A DNA stretch of 26,553 bases from JAGLTZ01 sp964637695 (GTDB taxonomy: Bacteria; Blakebacterota; Blakebacteria; Blakebacterales; Blakebacteraceae): positions 1 through 26,553 of the forward strand of contig CAZWVF010000039.1 in NCBI GenBank assembly GCA_964637695.1, written 5' to 3'. This document shows, piece after piece, positions 16,001 through 23,370 of this stretch (the stretch's first letter is position 1; every line of letters begins with the position of its first letter). The notes beneath the pieces were generated by a model. The model had not been told where the DNA came from. It saw only the letters and a list, made by a program, of their open reading frames with translations, and did no database searches. The position numbers were made by a program, and so were the translations under genes.

Positions 16001-19000
16001 GATACACCAGTCCGAACGTCTATACGCAGGTCAACGGCACCGAAAACAACAAACTCGACCCCGACAGGCAGGGACGTCCCGACACCGAAGACATCGACCG
16101 GAACGGTTACCTCGACAGGCCGAATAACTACGTCTCCTATGTGATAGGTCTCAGCCCGAATTCTCCCGACAGCATATATGTGGCGGGAGGGGACACGGAT
16201 CCGGCAACGTGGAATGAGGGGGATTCGTGGAGGCTCTACAGGATCCCACTGACCGACATAGCCGAGACGGTCGGATCTCCCGACCTGTCTCTGGTCCAAA
16301 ACGTACGGTTGTGGGTGACCGGATCAACCGATACCAGCAAATATACCGTCTCTGTTGCCAATATAGATATCGTCGGAAACCAGTGGAGGGAGAAACCGGT
16401 GATAGTGGACCAGGTCGAACTCCCCCCCGAAACTGTCCGGGTAAGCATCCGGAACTCCTTCGACAACGCGGGCGTCTACACACTACCTCCAGGTGTGGCT
16501 GCGATTCGTGATCGCATAACCAACCTCCTCTCGCAGGAACAATCTCTTGCTGTGACTTTCTCACAGCTCCCGGCCGGTGTGGAGGGAGAGGTCTTCAAAA
16601 CAATCATCAAGGCTGAGGATTTCACGCAGTACAGGGGCCTCGAGATGTTCTTTAACGGCCAGCCGGCTCAGACCTGGATGTCGGGCCAGGATACCAGTTA
16701 CATAGAGGGCTTCCTCAGATTCGGCGCGGACGAAAACAACTTTTACGAATATCACACGAGGATATACCCCGGATGGGATGACAGGAACTTCGTCGACCTC
16801 CGCTTCGATGAGATAACCTCCCTGAAGGTGGCCATGCTCGATCGCCTGGCGGGAGTGCAGGGGATTCCGGATACGACGGCAGGAAACCTGCGGGTCCGCG
16901 GCAGGCCCAGCCTGACCAACATAAAGCGCCTCTCGATCGGGATAGTGAACAGGCACGAGGCACTGCCAATCGACGGAGAGGTCTGGGCCGATGAGATGCG
17001 GGTGGTGGATGTAAGGAGGGATCAGGGGGGAGCAACCCGTATAGGCATACGCGCCAGGATTTCCGATGTCAGCACCATCGATTTCCGCTTCAGCAGAAGA
17101 ACGGCAGATTTCCACGGCTTGAGGGAGAAGCGCGGGTCACTGAGCACCTCAACCAGCACCTCCTTCTCGTGGCAGATGTCTCTCGACAGGTTCACCAGAG
17201 AGAAGTGGGGCCTGATAATACCGCTCACATTCAACTGGCGCAGCAATCTGAGCCTTCCCAAGTACCTGCCAGGCTCCGATCAGGTCCTGGCCGAAAGCGC
17301 CAAGAAGGAACATCAGACCTATCAGAACGACCAGAGCATAAATCTCTCTTTCAGGAAGCAGGCAAAGAGCGAAAATCCTCTGGTCGCATGGACGATAGAC
17401 CGCATGAATTTCTCGTTCACAGGGAGCAGCCGCGACGGGCAGAATCCCATCAGCCCCATCAATAAGTCATCGTTAATGCAGGGTTCTTTCGGCTACGACC
17501 TTTCCCCAGGGAGAACTCTGGAATGGCATCCTCTAAGCTTCATACCCCTGCTTCCCAAGGCGCTGAAGGAGGCGACTGTCAATCCCCTGCCGACCCGACT
17601 GACCTATACGCTGGGTACGCAGGAGATCCAGGAGCAGGTTGCGGACCGCACCGGACAGGTCCGCAGCAGGTATTCATTCACCGCAACCGAGATGTACAGA
17701 ATCGGGATGAGACCCATCCAGTCGCTCCGGGCGACATACGACCTCGATTTCAACAGGGATCTGACCCAGGGGTGGCAGCCGAGCGACCTCAACCTGGGCA
17801 GGGAGGTCAGACGCAGACAGGTCTTCGACACCCTTTACGAACCGAGCACCTTTACATGGCTGACGCAGCGATACCAGTACACGGCCGAATACAGGGAGAA
17901 CAACGATCCCAGATTCAACACCAGAGTTTCACCGGAAGGGGAGGAAATACAACTGGGCAGGGATGTCGTATCGAACGTGGATGCAAGTGCGGCGTACACG
18001 ATCCAGCCGGCCCAGATGCTTGGAATTCCGAAACAGCTGGAAGGCGCCGAAGGACTGGCGAAACTGGTGAACGACATCAGGCGTCTGGCGGGGAATTTCA
18101 CCCCCGTCATCATCAATCTGAGTCAGGAGCGTACCGGAAATCAGTACAACCTTGCGGGACGGCCGTCGATGGCCTACCAGCTGGGATTCAACGAATCACC
18201 AGATGTGGAGCGCGCTGCGGCGGCGGCAACCCAGCAATCGACGATCCGCACCGTCAGAAGAATCAACATGAACTCGGGTATCCAGCTGCCGCTGTCGGCC
18301 TATCTCGATATACGGCCTACATGGAACTGGACGGACAGGCTGAGCGAATCGAAGACCACTTTCTCGCAGTCAATAACCTGGCCCTCCATAAGCATGCAGT
18401 GGACCGGTCTGCAGCAGTTGTGGAAATTTTCCAGCTGGATCAGCGCCATCAATATCTCCTCGAGCTATCGCAAAACCACCGATCTGACAGACCAGCTGAG
18501 CGATGATGAGGTGCGTGTAAGGAAACCTTACAGCAGCATGGTTACAAAGGGATTTCAGCCTCTCATTGCCGTTCAGACAACATTCAACAACGGTATAGGC
18601 ATATCGCTCAGCAGAAGCAGCCAGGTTGCACTGAGGAAACAGTGGACCCTGGGAACAAGTCTGACCAGGAGCAGCAGCTCCAACTTCAGAGTCGACATAT
18701 CGTATTCTTTCAGTGCGCCTCAGGGGATCAAGATACCCTTCTTCAAGAAGCCGCTGCGCTTCACAAGCAATGTGGACATCTTCCTGGGCATCATCCGCGG
18801 TGCCGAGATCACCGAGGTGAGGATCGGTGATGAGGATGAGAAGGATTCCGATTACACTCCGACTAATTCGAAAGCCACGTGGTCGTTTCGTCCCAACATA
18901 CGTTATAATTTCAGCCGCAGGGTTCAGGGCGGCTTCGATATGACCATCGAAAATATCGAGGACAGGCTGATGAACAGAACGCGAAAGGTCCGCGAGGTAG

Positions 19001-19029
19001 CCGCCTACGTAAACCTCTTCTTTAATTGA
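13057..19029 (+). CDS. sprA: SprA/Sov-family outer-membrane protein (T9SS translocon homologue)
   Basis: In Bacteroidota, SprA (Sov) is the giant 36-strand outer-membrane channel of the type 9 secretion system. This homologue has 1990 residues, shorter than the 2400-2500 usual there. It starts at GTG with AAGGGAG six bases upstream and has a signal peptide (KPALLLVCLWIGPVFSSAAA). Features matching the family include long amphipathic beta-strand regions, the conserved VDDFEGAKNTSGYG near residue 760, the Ca2+-loop-like DSNGDGVLNTEDQ (about 895-907) followed by GEDIGLDGLTDEQELD, a second DIDRNGYLDRPNNYV, and ADEMRVVDVRRDQGGATRIGI (from about 1311). The C-terminus ends in alternating strands and FFN. 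No other T9SS gene (PorK, L, M, N, U) is in the window. The glutaminyl-cyclase-like gene follows 17 nt later. Confidence 0.88.
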   Translation: MASRFPRIAVSKPALLLVCLWIGPVFSSAAARQQDPAAGTIGIRNYFLTGVYDNMTTPWVPARGMRSPAPLRVRGLFLQGEIPGFRQEVAVQRGHTAVFFQTLYGTRIVQRPSVVGFEDYLERVRKDQNRRMMLAGFFRSQVLEEEGERGLLEFEIPITIPRGLSNVVGEGGAGLRVSGNRRIRFSGRSEWTEGAVSTATAYTSKFPALNMEQESRFQIVGNVGSKIEVSVEQDSRALTDLENRINISYRGDEDEIIQEIVAGNTEFSLPGSQFVGFNQGAKGLFGIKGTARLGNLTVTALASQEKGSGEKASFTAGAKETVVRRPDIEPLLGTYYFLDFRYRDRFPDRTFVPADSIVSIQLFVDDQRYENDTENAAVENAEAHFDPSNPSSLDSRDAHLGSFHELSPEEYYVNRAGGFIALNMSLGPKDVLGAVYSTVGGDTVGQAPTPENPDVKLLMKLIKPTDPRPEDRTWKYELRSVYYLGSRNIPPEGFQVRIFYDPPSGEDEYTQDGVDYLKILGLDNWGELPGTPPDGNIDLNENFVNLARGELIFPDLEPFKNPQLTDTVEMYDTIDRQVLTDESRYYLEIKLSSRSVTYTLPATNILDNSEVVMLNDRRLIKGTDYQINYLTGEITFLTDEIHDPTADVKIDYEYSPLIQLEQKVLLGARAEYQLGQMGTISAMVLSRSERTLDQRVRLGREPSRMLVWDANAVLRWEPNWLTRAVDALPFLQAEAPSLINFEAEIARSMPDPNTKGEALVDDFEGAKNTSGYGVGRGRWTPASVPVGRTAEDRARMVWYNPWERVKSRDIWSSKETDIRSDRVNVLSMVLVPNQPSAWPAGAYQWDSTVLYGRWNGVQQAVAAGAADLTQMQYLELWVKGYHGELHIDLGTISEDSNGDGVLNTEDQLRNGVRNGVIDAGEDIGLDGLTDEQELDMYLVHAGDNPLNYPTVEEKKSRFTQLYSDPVWYAGRSADDPSADNWRYTSPNVYTQVNGTENNKLDPDRQGRPDTEDIDRNGYLDRPNNYVSYVIGLSPNSPDSIYVAGGDTDPATWNEGDSWRLYRIPLTDIAETVGSPDLSLVQNVRLWVTGSTDTSKYTVSVANIDIVGNQWREKPVIVDQVELPPETVRVSIRNSFDNAGVYTLPPGVAAIRDRITNLLSQEQSLAVTFSQLPAGVEGEVFKTIIKAEDFTQYRGLEMFFNGQPAQTWMSGQDTSYIEGFLRFGADENNFYEYHTRIYPGWDDRNFVDLRFDEITSLKVAMLDRLAGVQGIPDTTAGNLRVRGRPSLTNIKRLSIGIVNRHEALPIDGEVWADEMRVVDVRRDQGGATRIGIRARISDVSTIDFRFSRRTADFHGLREKRGSLSTSTSTSFSWQMSLDRFTREKWGLIIPLTFNWRSNLSLPKYLPGSDQVLAESAKKEHQTYQNDQSINLSFRKQAKSENPLVAWTIDRMNFSFTGSSRDGQNPISPINKSSLMQGSFGYDLSPGRTLEWHPLSFIPLLPKALKEATVNPLPTRLTYTLGTQEIQEQVADRTGQVRSRYSFTATEMYRIGMRPIQSLRATYDLDFNRDLTQGWQPSDLNLGREVRRRQVFDTLYEPSTFTWLTQRYQYTAEYRENNDPRFNTRVSPEGEEIQLGRDVVSNVDASAAYTIQPAQMLGIPKQLEGAEGLAKLVNDIRRLAGNFTPVIINLSQERTGNQYNLAGRPSMAYQLGFNESPDVERAAAAATQQSTIRTVRRINMNSGIQLPLSAYLDIRPTWNWTDRLSESKTTFSQSITWPSISMQWTGLQQLWKFSSWISAINISSSYRKTTDLTDQLSDDEVRVRKPYSSMVTKGFQPLIAVQTTFNNGIGISLSRSSQVALRKQWTLGTSLTRSSSSNFRVDISYSFSAPQGIKIPFFKKPLRFTSNVDIFLGIIRGAEITEVRIGDEDEKDSDYTPTNSKATWSFRPNIRYNFSRRVQGGFDMTIENIEDRLMNRTRKVREVAAYVNLFFN

Positions 19030-19046
19030 TGCAGGGGAGAAATAAG

Positions 19047-19991
19047 GTGGGGGGACTCAGAGTGATAAATGCATTGACGATCATGCTTTCTCTCTGCATC
19101 GCGGCCGGGTGCACAGAGGGCGGTGCGGCACGGTCGATGCCGGAATTCAGCGGCGAGGCGACCCTTGCTCTTGTAAAGACCCAGACAGATTTCGGCCCGC
19201 GTGTCCCGGGATCGGAAGCGAGTCGGAGAGCCCTTGAATGGATGGAGTCGTTCCTGGAGCCTCTGGCCGCTGTGGTACAGCGCCAGCCCTTCACCGCCCA
19301 CAATCCATTCTCCGGTGAAGATGTCAACGCCACCAATCTGATAGCCAGTTTCTATCCTCAGAACCGGCGCCGGATAATGCTGTGCGCGCACTGGGATTCC
19401 CGACCCGTTGCAGATCAGGAGATTCCCGCTGTCAACGAACCGATCGACGGAGCCGTTGATGGCGCTTCCGGTACGGCGATCATGCTGCAGCTGGCCACCA
19501 TCCTTGCTGAGCACGAACCGGCATACGGCGTGGATATTGTTCTCTTTGATGCGGAAGATCTGGGACTGGCCGGCGCCTATCCGGAGTTCGAGAACTGGTT
19601 CCAGGGGAGCCGTTACTTCGCAAGGATTGCCAAACAGACCGGTTACAGCCCCTGGTTCGCTGTTCTGGTTGATCTGGTTGGAGACCGGGAAGCCTCATAC
19701 TTCCCGGAACAGATCTCGGTCGACTATGCCCCGGATGTAGTTCGGAAGGTCTGGGATCTGGCTGCTTCACTTGGGATATCCCAGTTCAAGCAGACCGATT
19801 ATCCCTCTTCACTGTGGGATGATCACTGGATCCTCAACCGTGACGCCGGCATACCCTCGATCGACATAACTGAAACGGTGAGTGACTACCCTTACTGGCA
19901 TACAAGAGAGGACACGTTCGACAAGGTGAGTGCCGAGAGCCTTGCGGCCGTGGGCAAAGTTCTGACAGCACTGCTCTACTCCCCGAATTAA
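19047..19991 (+). CDS. M28-family glutaminyl-peptide cyclotransferase-like lipoprotein
   Basis: Zinc-dependent enzyme predicted to convert N-terminal glutamine of exported proteins to pyroglutamate. GTG at 19047 is chosen because AGGGGA lies 8 nt upstream and gives a clean lipoprotein signal with a lipobox Cys at residue 22 (SLCIAAGC). The ATG at 19029 overlapping the sprA stop is the alternative. With the chosen start the protein has 314 residues. Candidate zinc ligands are Asp138 (GAVDGASGTA), Glu170 (FDAEDLG) and His285 (YWHTREDTFDKV). AHWDSRP (114-120), VLVDLVG (207-212) and DDHWILNRDAGIP (258-270) match the glutaminyl-cyclase subgroup more than M28 aminopeptidases. Periplasmic or outer-membrane-facing lipid anchoring is inferred. 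Co-transcription with sprA is likely. An aminopeptidase activity cannot be excluded. Confidence 0.78.
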   Translation: MGGLRVINALTIMLSLCIAAGCTEGGAARSMPEFSGEATLALVKTQTDFGPRVPGSEASRRALEWMESFLEPLAAVVQRQPFTAHNPFSGEDVNATNLIASFYPQNRRRIMLCAHWDSRPVADQEIPAVNEPIDGAVDGASGTAIMLQLATILAEHEPAYGVDIVLFDAEDLGLAGAYPEFENWFQGSRYFARIAKQTGYSPWFAVLVDLVGDREASYFPEQISVDYAPDVVRKVWDLAASLGISQFKQTDYPSSLWDDHWILNRDAGIPSIDITETVSDYPYWHTREDTFDKVSAESLAAVGKVLTALLYSPN

Positions 19992-20040
19992 GACGCTCTT
20001 CGAGATCAACTTCTACACTGCCCCCCGGCAGGGTACAGAA

Positions 20041-20478
20041 ATGTCTTCATCCTCTCCATTCACTCCGGCCGAACGCCGGATTGCACGTTTCCTTCTCGCA
20101 GCAACAGTTGCCGGAACGATCTGGCATGTAGCCGGAGAGCTGCGCCCGCCGCCGCTGCCTGTAACAATTCTAAAGGGGGCGTTGCAGCCGGCCCCCGATG
20201 AGGATCTGCTATACGAATTGCAGATGGGGGGCGTCTATTCTGAGAAGGATAGCAGTGAGTTCCCGATTCCGTCGCTGCAACTCGACCTCCTCTCAGCCGA
20301 TGTAATGGAGCTGCAGATGCTTCCGGGAGTGGGTCCTGTGATAGCCCGGCGCATAATCGAATGGCGCAGCCAGCGTGGAGATACCTGGAGACCCGATGAC
20401 CTTCTGGAAGTTCCAGGAATAGGTCCGGCGACTCTGGAGCGTCTCCGGCCTTTCATAACTGTTGGTGAATGGCGTTGA
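20041..20478 (+). CDS. ComEA-like helix-hairpin-helix protein, membrane anchored
   Basis: A 145-residue protein with one N-terminal membrane segment (about 14-32, IARFLLAATVAGTIWHVAG), a proline-rich linker, and two C-terminal helix-hairpin-helix motifs, LPGVGPVIARRI (94-105) and VPGIGPATLERL (124-135). This is the layout of ComEA, the periplasmic DNA receptor of natural transformation, although the tandem HhH is also found in other DNA- or protein-binding proteins and in T2SS-K-like folds. ATG is preceded by AGGG. The PilM-like gene nearby makes a DNA-uptake or pilus link plausible, but no comEC or secretin is in view. Confidence 0.75.
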   Translation: MSSSSPFTPAERRIARFLLAATVAGTIWHVAGELRPPPLPVTILKGALQPAPDEDLLYELQMGGVYSEKDSSEFPIPSLQLDLLSADVMELQMLPGVGPVIARRIIEWRSQRGDTWRPDDLLEVPGIGPATLERLRPFITVGEWR

Positions 20479-20578
20479 CGGTCTCGGAGGTCCTCACTAT
20501 GATACCGCGGTTGTTTGCGGCCGGGTTCCCGGATGGGGGGTTCGGCCCCGTTGTTAGGTGGGATGCAGGAGGCTTTCT

Positions 20579-21094
20579 GTGAACCGTATTCTCAATCAGA
20601 GTGGTCAGAGTGGCTCGATCTTCTGGAAATTCTTATTGCTGGTGTTCATCGCAGGTCTGGGCGCGACGATCTATATCCCGATGCAGCAGCGCAAGCTTGA
20701 GGAGGAACAGATGCTGCTGACCAGGATGCACCTGGTCGACATATATCTGGCAGAGAAGTTCTTCTTCGAGGGGAGGCAGTATTACACTTCCGATCCTGAC
20801 AGCCTGTTGAGCTACATCAACAACGTGCGTGCTATGAAGATTGATTCGGTCACGAATCCGATCGGCCTCATGAACGCCTACGCTCTGGGGGACACCGTTC
20901 GCGACACCGATCTGTGGAAGATCATGCAACCGCGACCGCGAATTCGCCGCTTCTACGTATCTCCGATAGATTCGTCCGACTATATGCTGATAGTGAAGAA
21001 TGAGGGTATTTCGATAACGGTGAAGGATCGCCACGGGATAGGGAGGATTGAAGATGGAGAAGCATCCTGGTTACAGGGTCGTAAAGGGGACTAG
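20579..21094 (+). CDS. Single-TM protein of unknown function
   Basis: I do not recognise the family. The GTG at 20579 is selected by a perfect AGGAGG (20567-20572) with 6-nt spacing; the frame is open 21 nt further upstream without an RBS. The 171-residue product has a short N-terminus, one hydrophobic helix (FWKFLLLVFIAGLGATIYIP, about 15-34), a charged helix (RKLEEEQMLLTRMHLVDIYL) and a small mixed domain, so it is probably anchored with its C-terminal domain in the periplasm. It lacks the Glu5 and Gly/Phe cleavage motif of pseudopilins. It lies between the HhH gene and the PilM-like gene and could be a PilN/PilO-type partner, which is a guess from position only. Its TAG stop is the first TAG of repeat copy C. 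Confidence 0.6.
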   Translation: MNRILNQSGQSGSIFWKFLLLVFIAGLGATIYIPMQQRKLEEEQMLLTRMHLVDIYLAEKFFFEGRQYYTSDPDSLLSYINNVRAMKIDSVTNPIGLMNAYALGDTVRDTDLWKIMQPRPRIRRFYVSPIDSSDYMLIVKNEGISITVKDRHGIGRIEDGEASWLQGRKGD

Positions 21095-21130
21095 TGTCCT
21101 GCCACGGTTGTTGCGTTACAGGGCACTAGT
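21090..21130. repeat. Dispersed repeat copy C (minimal palindromic form)
   Basis: ACTAGTGTCCTG (21090-21101) and CAGGGCACTAGT (21119-21130) are inverted arms with one mismatch and a 17-nt loop. Both arms match the terminus of the other copies; the right arm, read on the minus strand, matches the copy at the window end at 19 of 20 positions. Ends are bounded by TA (21092-21093 and 21127-21128), like a TA target duplication. The first TAG is the stop of the 171-aa gene. It fills most of the space ahead of the PilM-like gene. Confidence 0.8.
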
Positions 21131-21154
21131 GCATACTAGCAGGTCGGCTACGGT

Positions 21155-22129
21155 GTGCTGGGAATAAAATTCGCCGACCGTACTTTCCGATTTGCCAACA
21201 TAGATTATCTGAATGATGGCCCTGAGCTGACTGCAGCCGGGGCCGGATTACTTCCCTTCAATGCCAAACTGAGAGGCCAGATATGTTCTGCCGGAACCCG
21301 ACGCCTGGTGGAGGCGTTCGACCGTGCTCTCGACAAGGCAGAGATTGAACGGGGCGATGCGGTAGTCATCCTCGACGGACGAAGCGTACTCAGGACCGTT
21401 TTCCCTCTTGCCGCAGGGAAGGCCGAGAGCCCTGAGACCTTGAAAGAGCATGCGCGATGGGAGCTCTCGCAGAGGTGGAGTGGACCCGGGGATGCGGATA
21501 AGCTTCAGTTTGAAGGCATGGTACGCGGCAGCAGAGGGGAGACCACCTTTGTGGATGTCTGGGGAGCGCACGCGGAGATATTTGAAGGTTTCGAGAGAGT
21601 GGTCGAGGCGGTTGGATGCCGGGTTGTCAAGTGGGACTGCGATCAGTGGGCGATAACGAGGCTTTTCAAAACTTACTCTGCCGAAATCGATTGTGTTGAG
21701 CCTTCCATCGTAGTGCTGCTGGAAGCTGAATCGCTTGAGATAGCCCTCGTCGACGATATCTGCTCTGTCGGTGTCACCTCATTGAAGGGGAAGAAGAGCG
21801 ACAGTATGCGTCAGAGCTGGGATCCCGACGATCCTGAAAGCGTGGCAACCGAGATCGTCAGATGCATGCAGGAGCTTTCGGGACGATGGACGGCGCTCTG
21901 GGGCGGGAGAGAGATTGAGGTGTCGAGACTCTTCTTTACAGGCTCCGTTGAAGAACCCGAGAGGCTGCTGGCGTCGCTGGTACGGTCCCTCTCTATCCGT
22001 GTCGAAATGATGGAACTCCAGAAGATCTTTCATATGGATGATTCTCTGGTAGAAAGCCCTCTGATCCGCAGCAACCTGGGAGCTTTCGCCCTATGCGCGG
22101 GAGGGACGCAAATCTCACAGATCTCATGA
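21155..22129 (+). CDS. PilM-like actin-fold protein (divergent)
   Basis: A 324-residue soluble protein with the general layout of PilM/GspL-cytoplasmic, actin-like pilus assembly proteins: an N-terminal MLGIKFADRTFRFANID strand-turn-strand, a middle ALDKAEIERGDAVVILDGRSVLRTVFPLA resembling the PilM segment that presents conserved strand VVLxxxxVxxRxxxLP, and later IVVLLEAESLEIALVDD. The phosphate-binding DxGxxxxK/S loop of real PilM is replaced (KFADRTFRF), so nucleotide binding may be lost. The start GTG has only a weak upstream AGG (21141), just outside repeat copy C. The stop overlaps the rsmD start by ATGA. Upstream HhH and TM proteins hint at a small pilus or DNA-uptake cluster. Homology is judged by pattern alone, so confidence is moderate. 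Confidence 0.5.
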   Translation: MLGIKFADRTFRFANIDYLNDGPELTAAGAGLLPFNAKLRGQICSAGTRRLVEAFDRALDKAEIERGDAVVILDGRSVLRTVFPLAAGKAESPETLKEHARWELSQRWSGPGDADKLQFEGMVRGSRGETTFVDVWGAHAEIFEGFERVVEAVGCRVVKWDCDQWAITRLFKTYSAEIDCVEPSIVVLLEAESLEIALVDDICSVGVTSLKGKKSDSMRQSWDPDDPESVATEIVRCMQELSGRWTALWGGREIEVSRLFFTGSVEEPERLLASLVRSLSIRVEMMELQKIFHMDDSLVESPLIRSNLGAFALCAGGTQISQIS

Positions 22130-22677
22130 TCCGTTTAACCGGAGGACAGAGGAGAGGAATGATCCTTTCTGCCCCGAAAGGACATCTGACCCGTCCTGCC
22201 ACATCGCGGGTTCGCCAGTGGATATTCGACGTGACAGGTTCCCCTGCCGGATTAAGTGTTCTCGATCTCTTTGCAGGTACCGGTGCCGTCGGTCTCGAGG
22301 CGTTGAGCCGCGGTGCAGAAATCGTTCTCTTCGTTGAAAACTGGCAGCCTGCAATCGACTGCCTGCACAGGAATATCAGGAAGGCACGCTACAGTGACCG
22401 GAGCGAAGTCCTTACGAGCGAGGTAGAGCGTGCCGTCACCGAACTCCTCCGGGATGCCAGGAGATTCGATCTCTGCTTCTGCGATCCCCCATACAGGTAT
22501 GACGATCTCGAAAAACTTCTCGATGAGAGTGTCTTGGAACTGATCGTTCCAGGCGGTACTTTGATAGTAGAACACAGGGGAGATTCACCTCTGGCACCCC
22601 GCGGATTACTCCCGCTCAGGGAGGAATCGTTCGGGGACACGGTTGTGAGCCTCTGGATCGACCTGCACATTTCCTAG
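22126..22677 (+). CDS. rsmD: 16S rRNA (guanine(966)-N(2))-methyltransferase RsmD
   Basis: Methylates G966 of 16S rRNA with SAM during 30S assembly. The ATG at 22126, overlapping the previous stop (ATGA), gives MIRLTGGQRRGMILSAPKGH, the usual RsmD N-terminus, and 183 residues; an ATG 33 nt upstream is in frame but would add unrelated residues. TRPATSRVRQWIFD (22-35) is the family signature, the SAM-binding motif is DLFAGTGAVGLEA (47-59), acidic Glu71 follows, and the catalytic N6/N2-MTase motif is DPPY (120-123). It is followed by coaD after 11 nt, the common rsmD-coaD pairing in bacteria. Confidence 0.94.
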   Translation: MIRLTGGQRRGMILSAPKGHLTRPATSRVRQWIFDVTGSPAGLSVLDLFAGTGAVGLEALSRGAEIVLFVENWQPAIDCLHRNIRKARYSDRSEVLTSEVERAVTELLRDARRFDLCFCDPPYRYDDLEKLLDESVLELIVPGGTLIVEHRGDSPLAPRGLLPLREESFGDTVVSLWIDLHIS

Positions 22678-22688
22678 GAGACAGGCTT

Positions 22689-23186
22689 TTGTCGCGACTT
22701 GCTATCTACCCCGGAACTTTCGATCCCATCACCAATGGGCACCTCGATATCGTCCAGAGAGCCTCACACATGTTCGATAAGATAGTCATATGCATCACTG
22801 AGAACGTGAACAAAACTCCTCTCTTCACCATCGAAGAGCGCTGCGAGCTGGCTGTCTCCTCTGTTGCAGGCGGAGATCATATTTCGGTGGAGACGTTCGG
22901 GGGGCTCCTGGCCGAATATGCACGTATGCAGCACGCGACGGCAATCATCAGGGGACTTCGAGCGGTAAAGGATTTCGAGTACGAATTCCAGATGGCCCTG
23001 ATGAACAAATCGCTCTACCCGGAGGTAGAAACCGTATTCCTGATGCCATCCGAGCGGTTTACCTATGTCAATTCCTCCATAGTCAGGGAAGTGGCCCGCC
23101 TGGGTGGTGATGTCACATCCTACGTTCCGCCGAATGTTGCCGCTGCGTTGAAGGAGAAGTACGCACACAGCAGATCTTTAGAGTGA
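22689..23186 (+). CDS. coaD: Phosphopantetheine adenylyltransferase (CoaD)
   Basis: Penultimate step of coenzyme A synthesis, transferring AMP from ATP to 4'-phosphopantetheine. 165 residues, normal length. Motifs: YPGTFDPITNGHLD (7-20, containing the TxGH-type nucleotidyl-transfer motif with His18), RGLRAVKDFEYEFQM (88-102) and YVNSSIVREVA (126-136). Translation starts at TTG, supported by TAGGAG 8 nt upstream, which overlaps the rsmD stop; the N-terminus SRLAIYPGTFDP then aligns with known CoaD. Cytosolic and expected to be hexameric. The gene ends a run of housekeeping genes before a 184-bp gap. Confidence 0.96.
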   Translation: MSRLAIYPGTFDPITNGHLDIVQRASHMFDKIVICITENVNKTPLFTIEERCELAVSSVAGGDHISVETFGGLLAEYARMQHATAIIRGLRAVKDFEYEFQMALMNKSLYPEVETVFLMPSERFTYVNSSIVREVARLGGDVTSYVPPNVAAALKEKYAHSRSLE

Positions 23187-23283
23187 TCCGACACAACATC
23201 CTTCAACAATTACGCCGGCATTCAAGCGCCGATACATTTTTTTATGATGGGTACTGGACTCAACAACCGATTTTAGGCCATAT

Positions 23284-23310
23284 TTGACAGCTGCAATATC
23301 TCAATATTGT
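23284..23310 (+). promoter_or_regulatory. Candidate promoter with overlapping palindrome for the partner-switch operon
   Basis: A consensus -35 TTGACA (23284-23289) is followed after 15 nt by TATTGT (23305-23310), a weak -10 at short spacing. Between them lies CAATAT-CTCA-ATATTG (23294-23309), a palindrome that could be an operator. The 5' leader then contains a CTCCGG...CCGGAG hairpin (23320-23339) and the RBS GAGGAGAG. This lies in the 184-bp gap between coaD and the anti-anti-sigma gene. Confidence 0.45.
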
Positions 23311-23370
23311 AGACCGGAACTCCGGGCGTCGTGCCGGAGAGTGTTGAGATAACAGAGGAGAGAGTTACAA

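Noticed and set aside
17523..18506. Open frame of 327 codons on the plus strand inside sprA
   Set aside because: Out-of-frame Gly/Arg/Gln-rich translation within a secure long gene; no RBS and no domain.
21071..21083. TTACAGGGTC as an additional repeat arm next to copy C
   Set aside because: It lies in the coding sequence of the 171-aa gene and matches the arm for only about eight bases before diverging; probably chance.
21090..21130. Integron attC site or plain transcription terminator
   Set aside because: No RYYYAAC/GTTRRRY core pair is present, and no T tract follows the stem; the match of both arms to distant copies points to a mobile repeat instead.
23209..23245. Terminator for coaD (CGGC...GCCG followed by a seven-T run)
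   Set aside because: The stem is only about 4 bp and separated from the T run by several bases; too weak to annotate.
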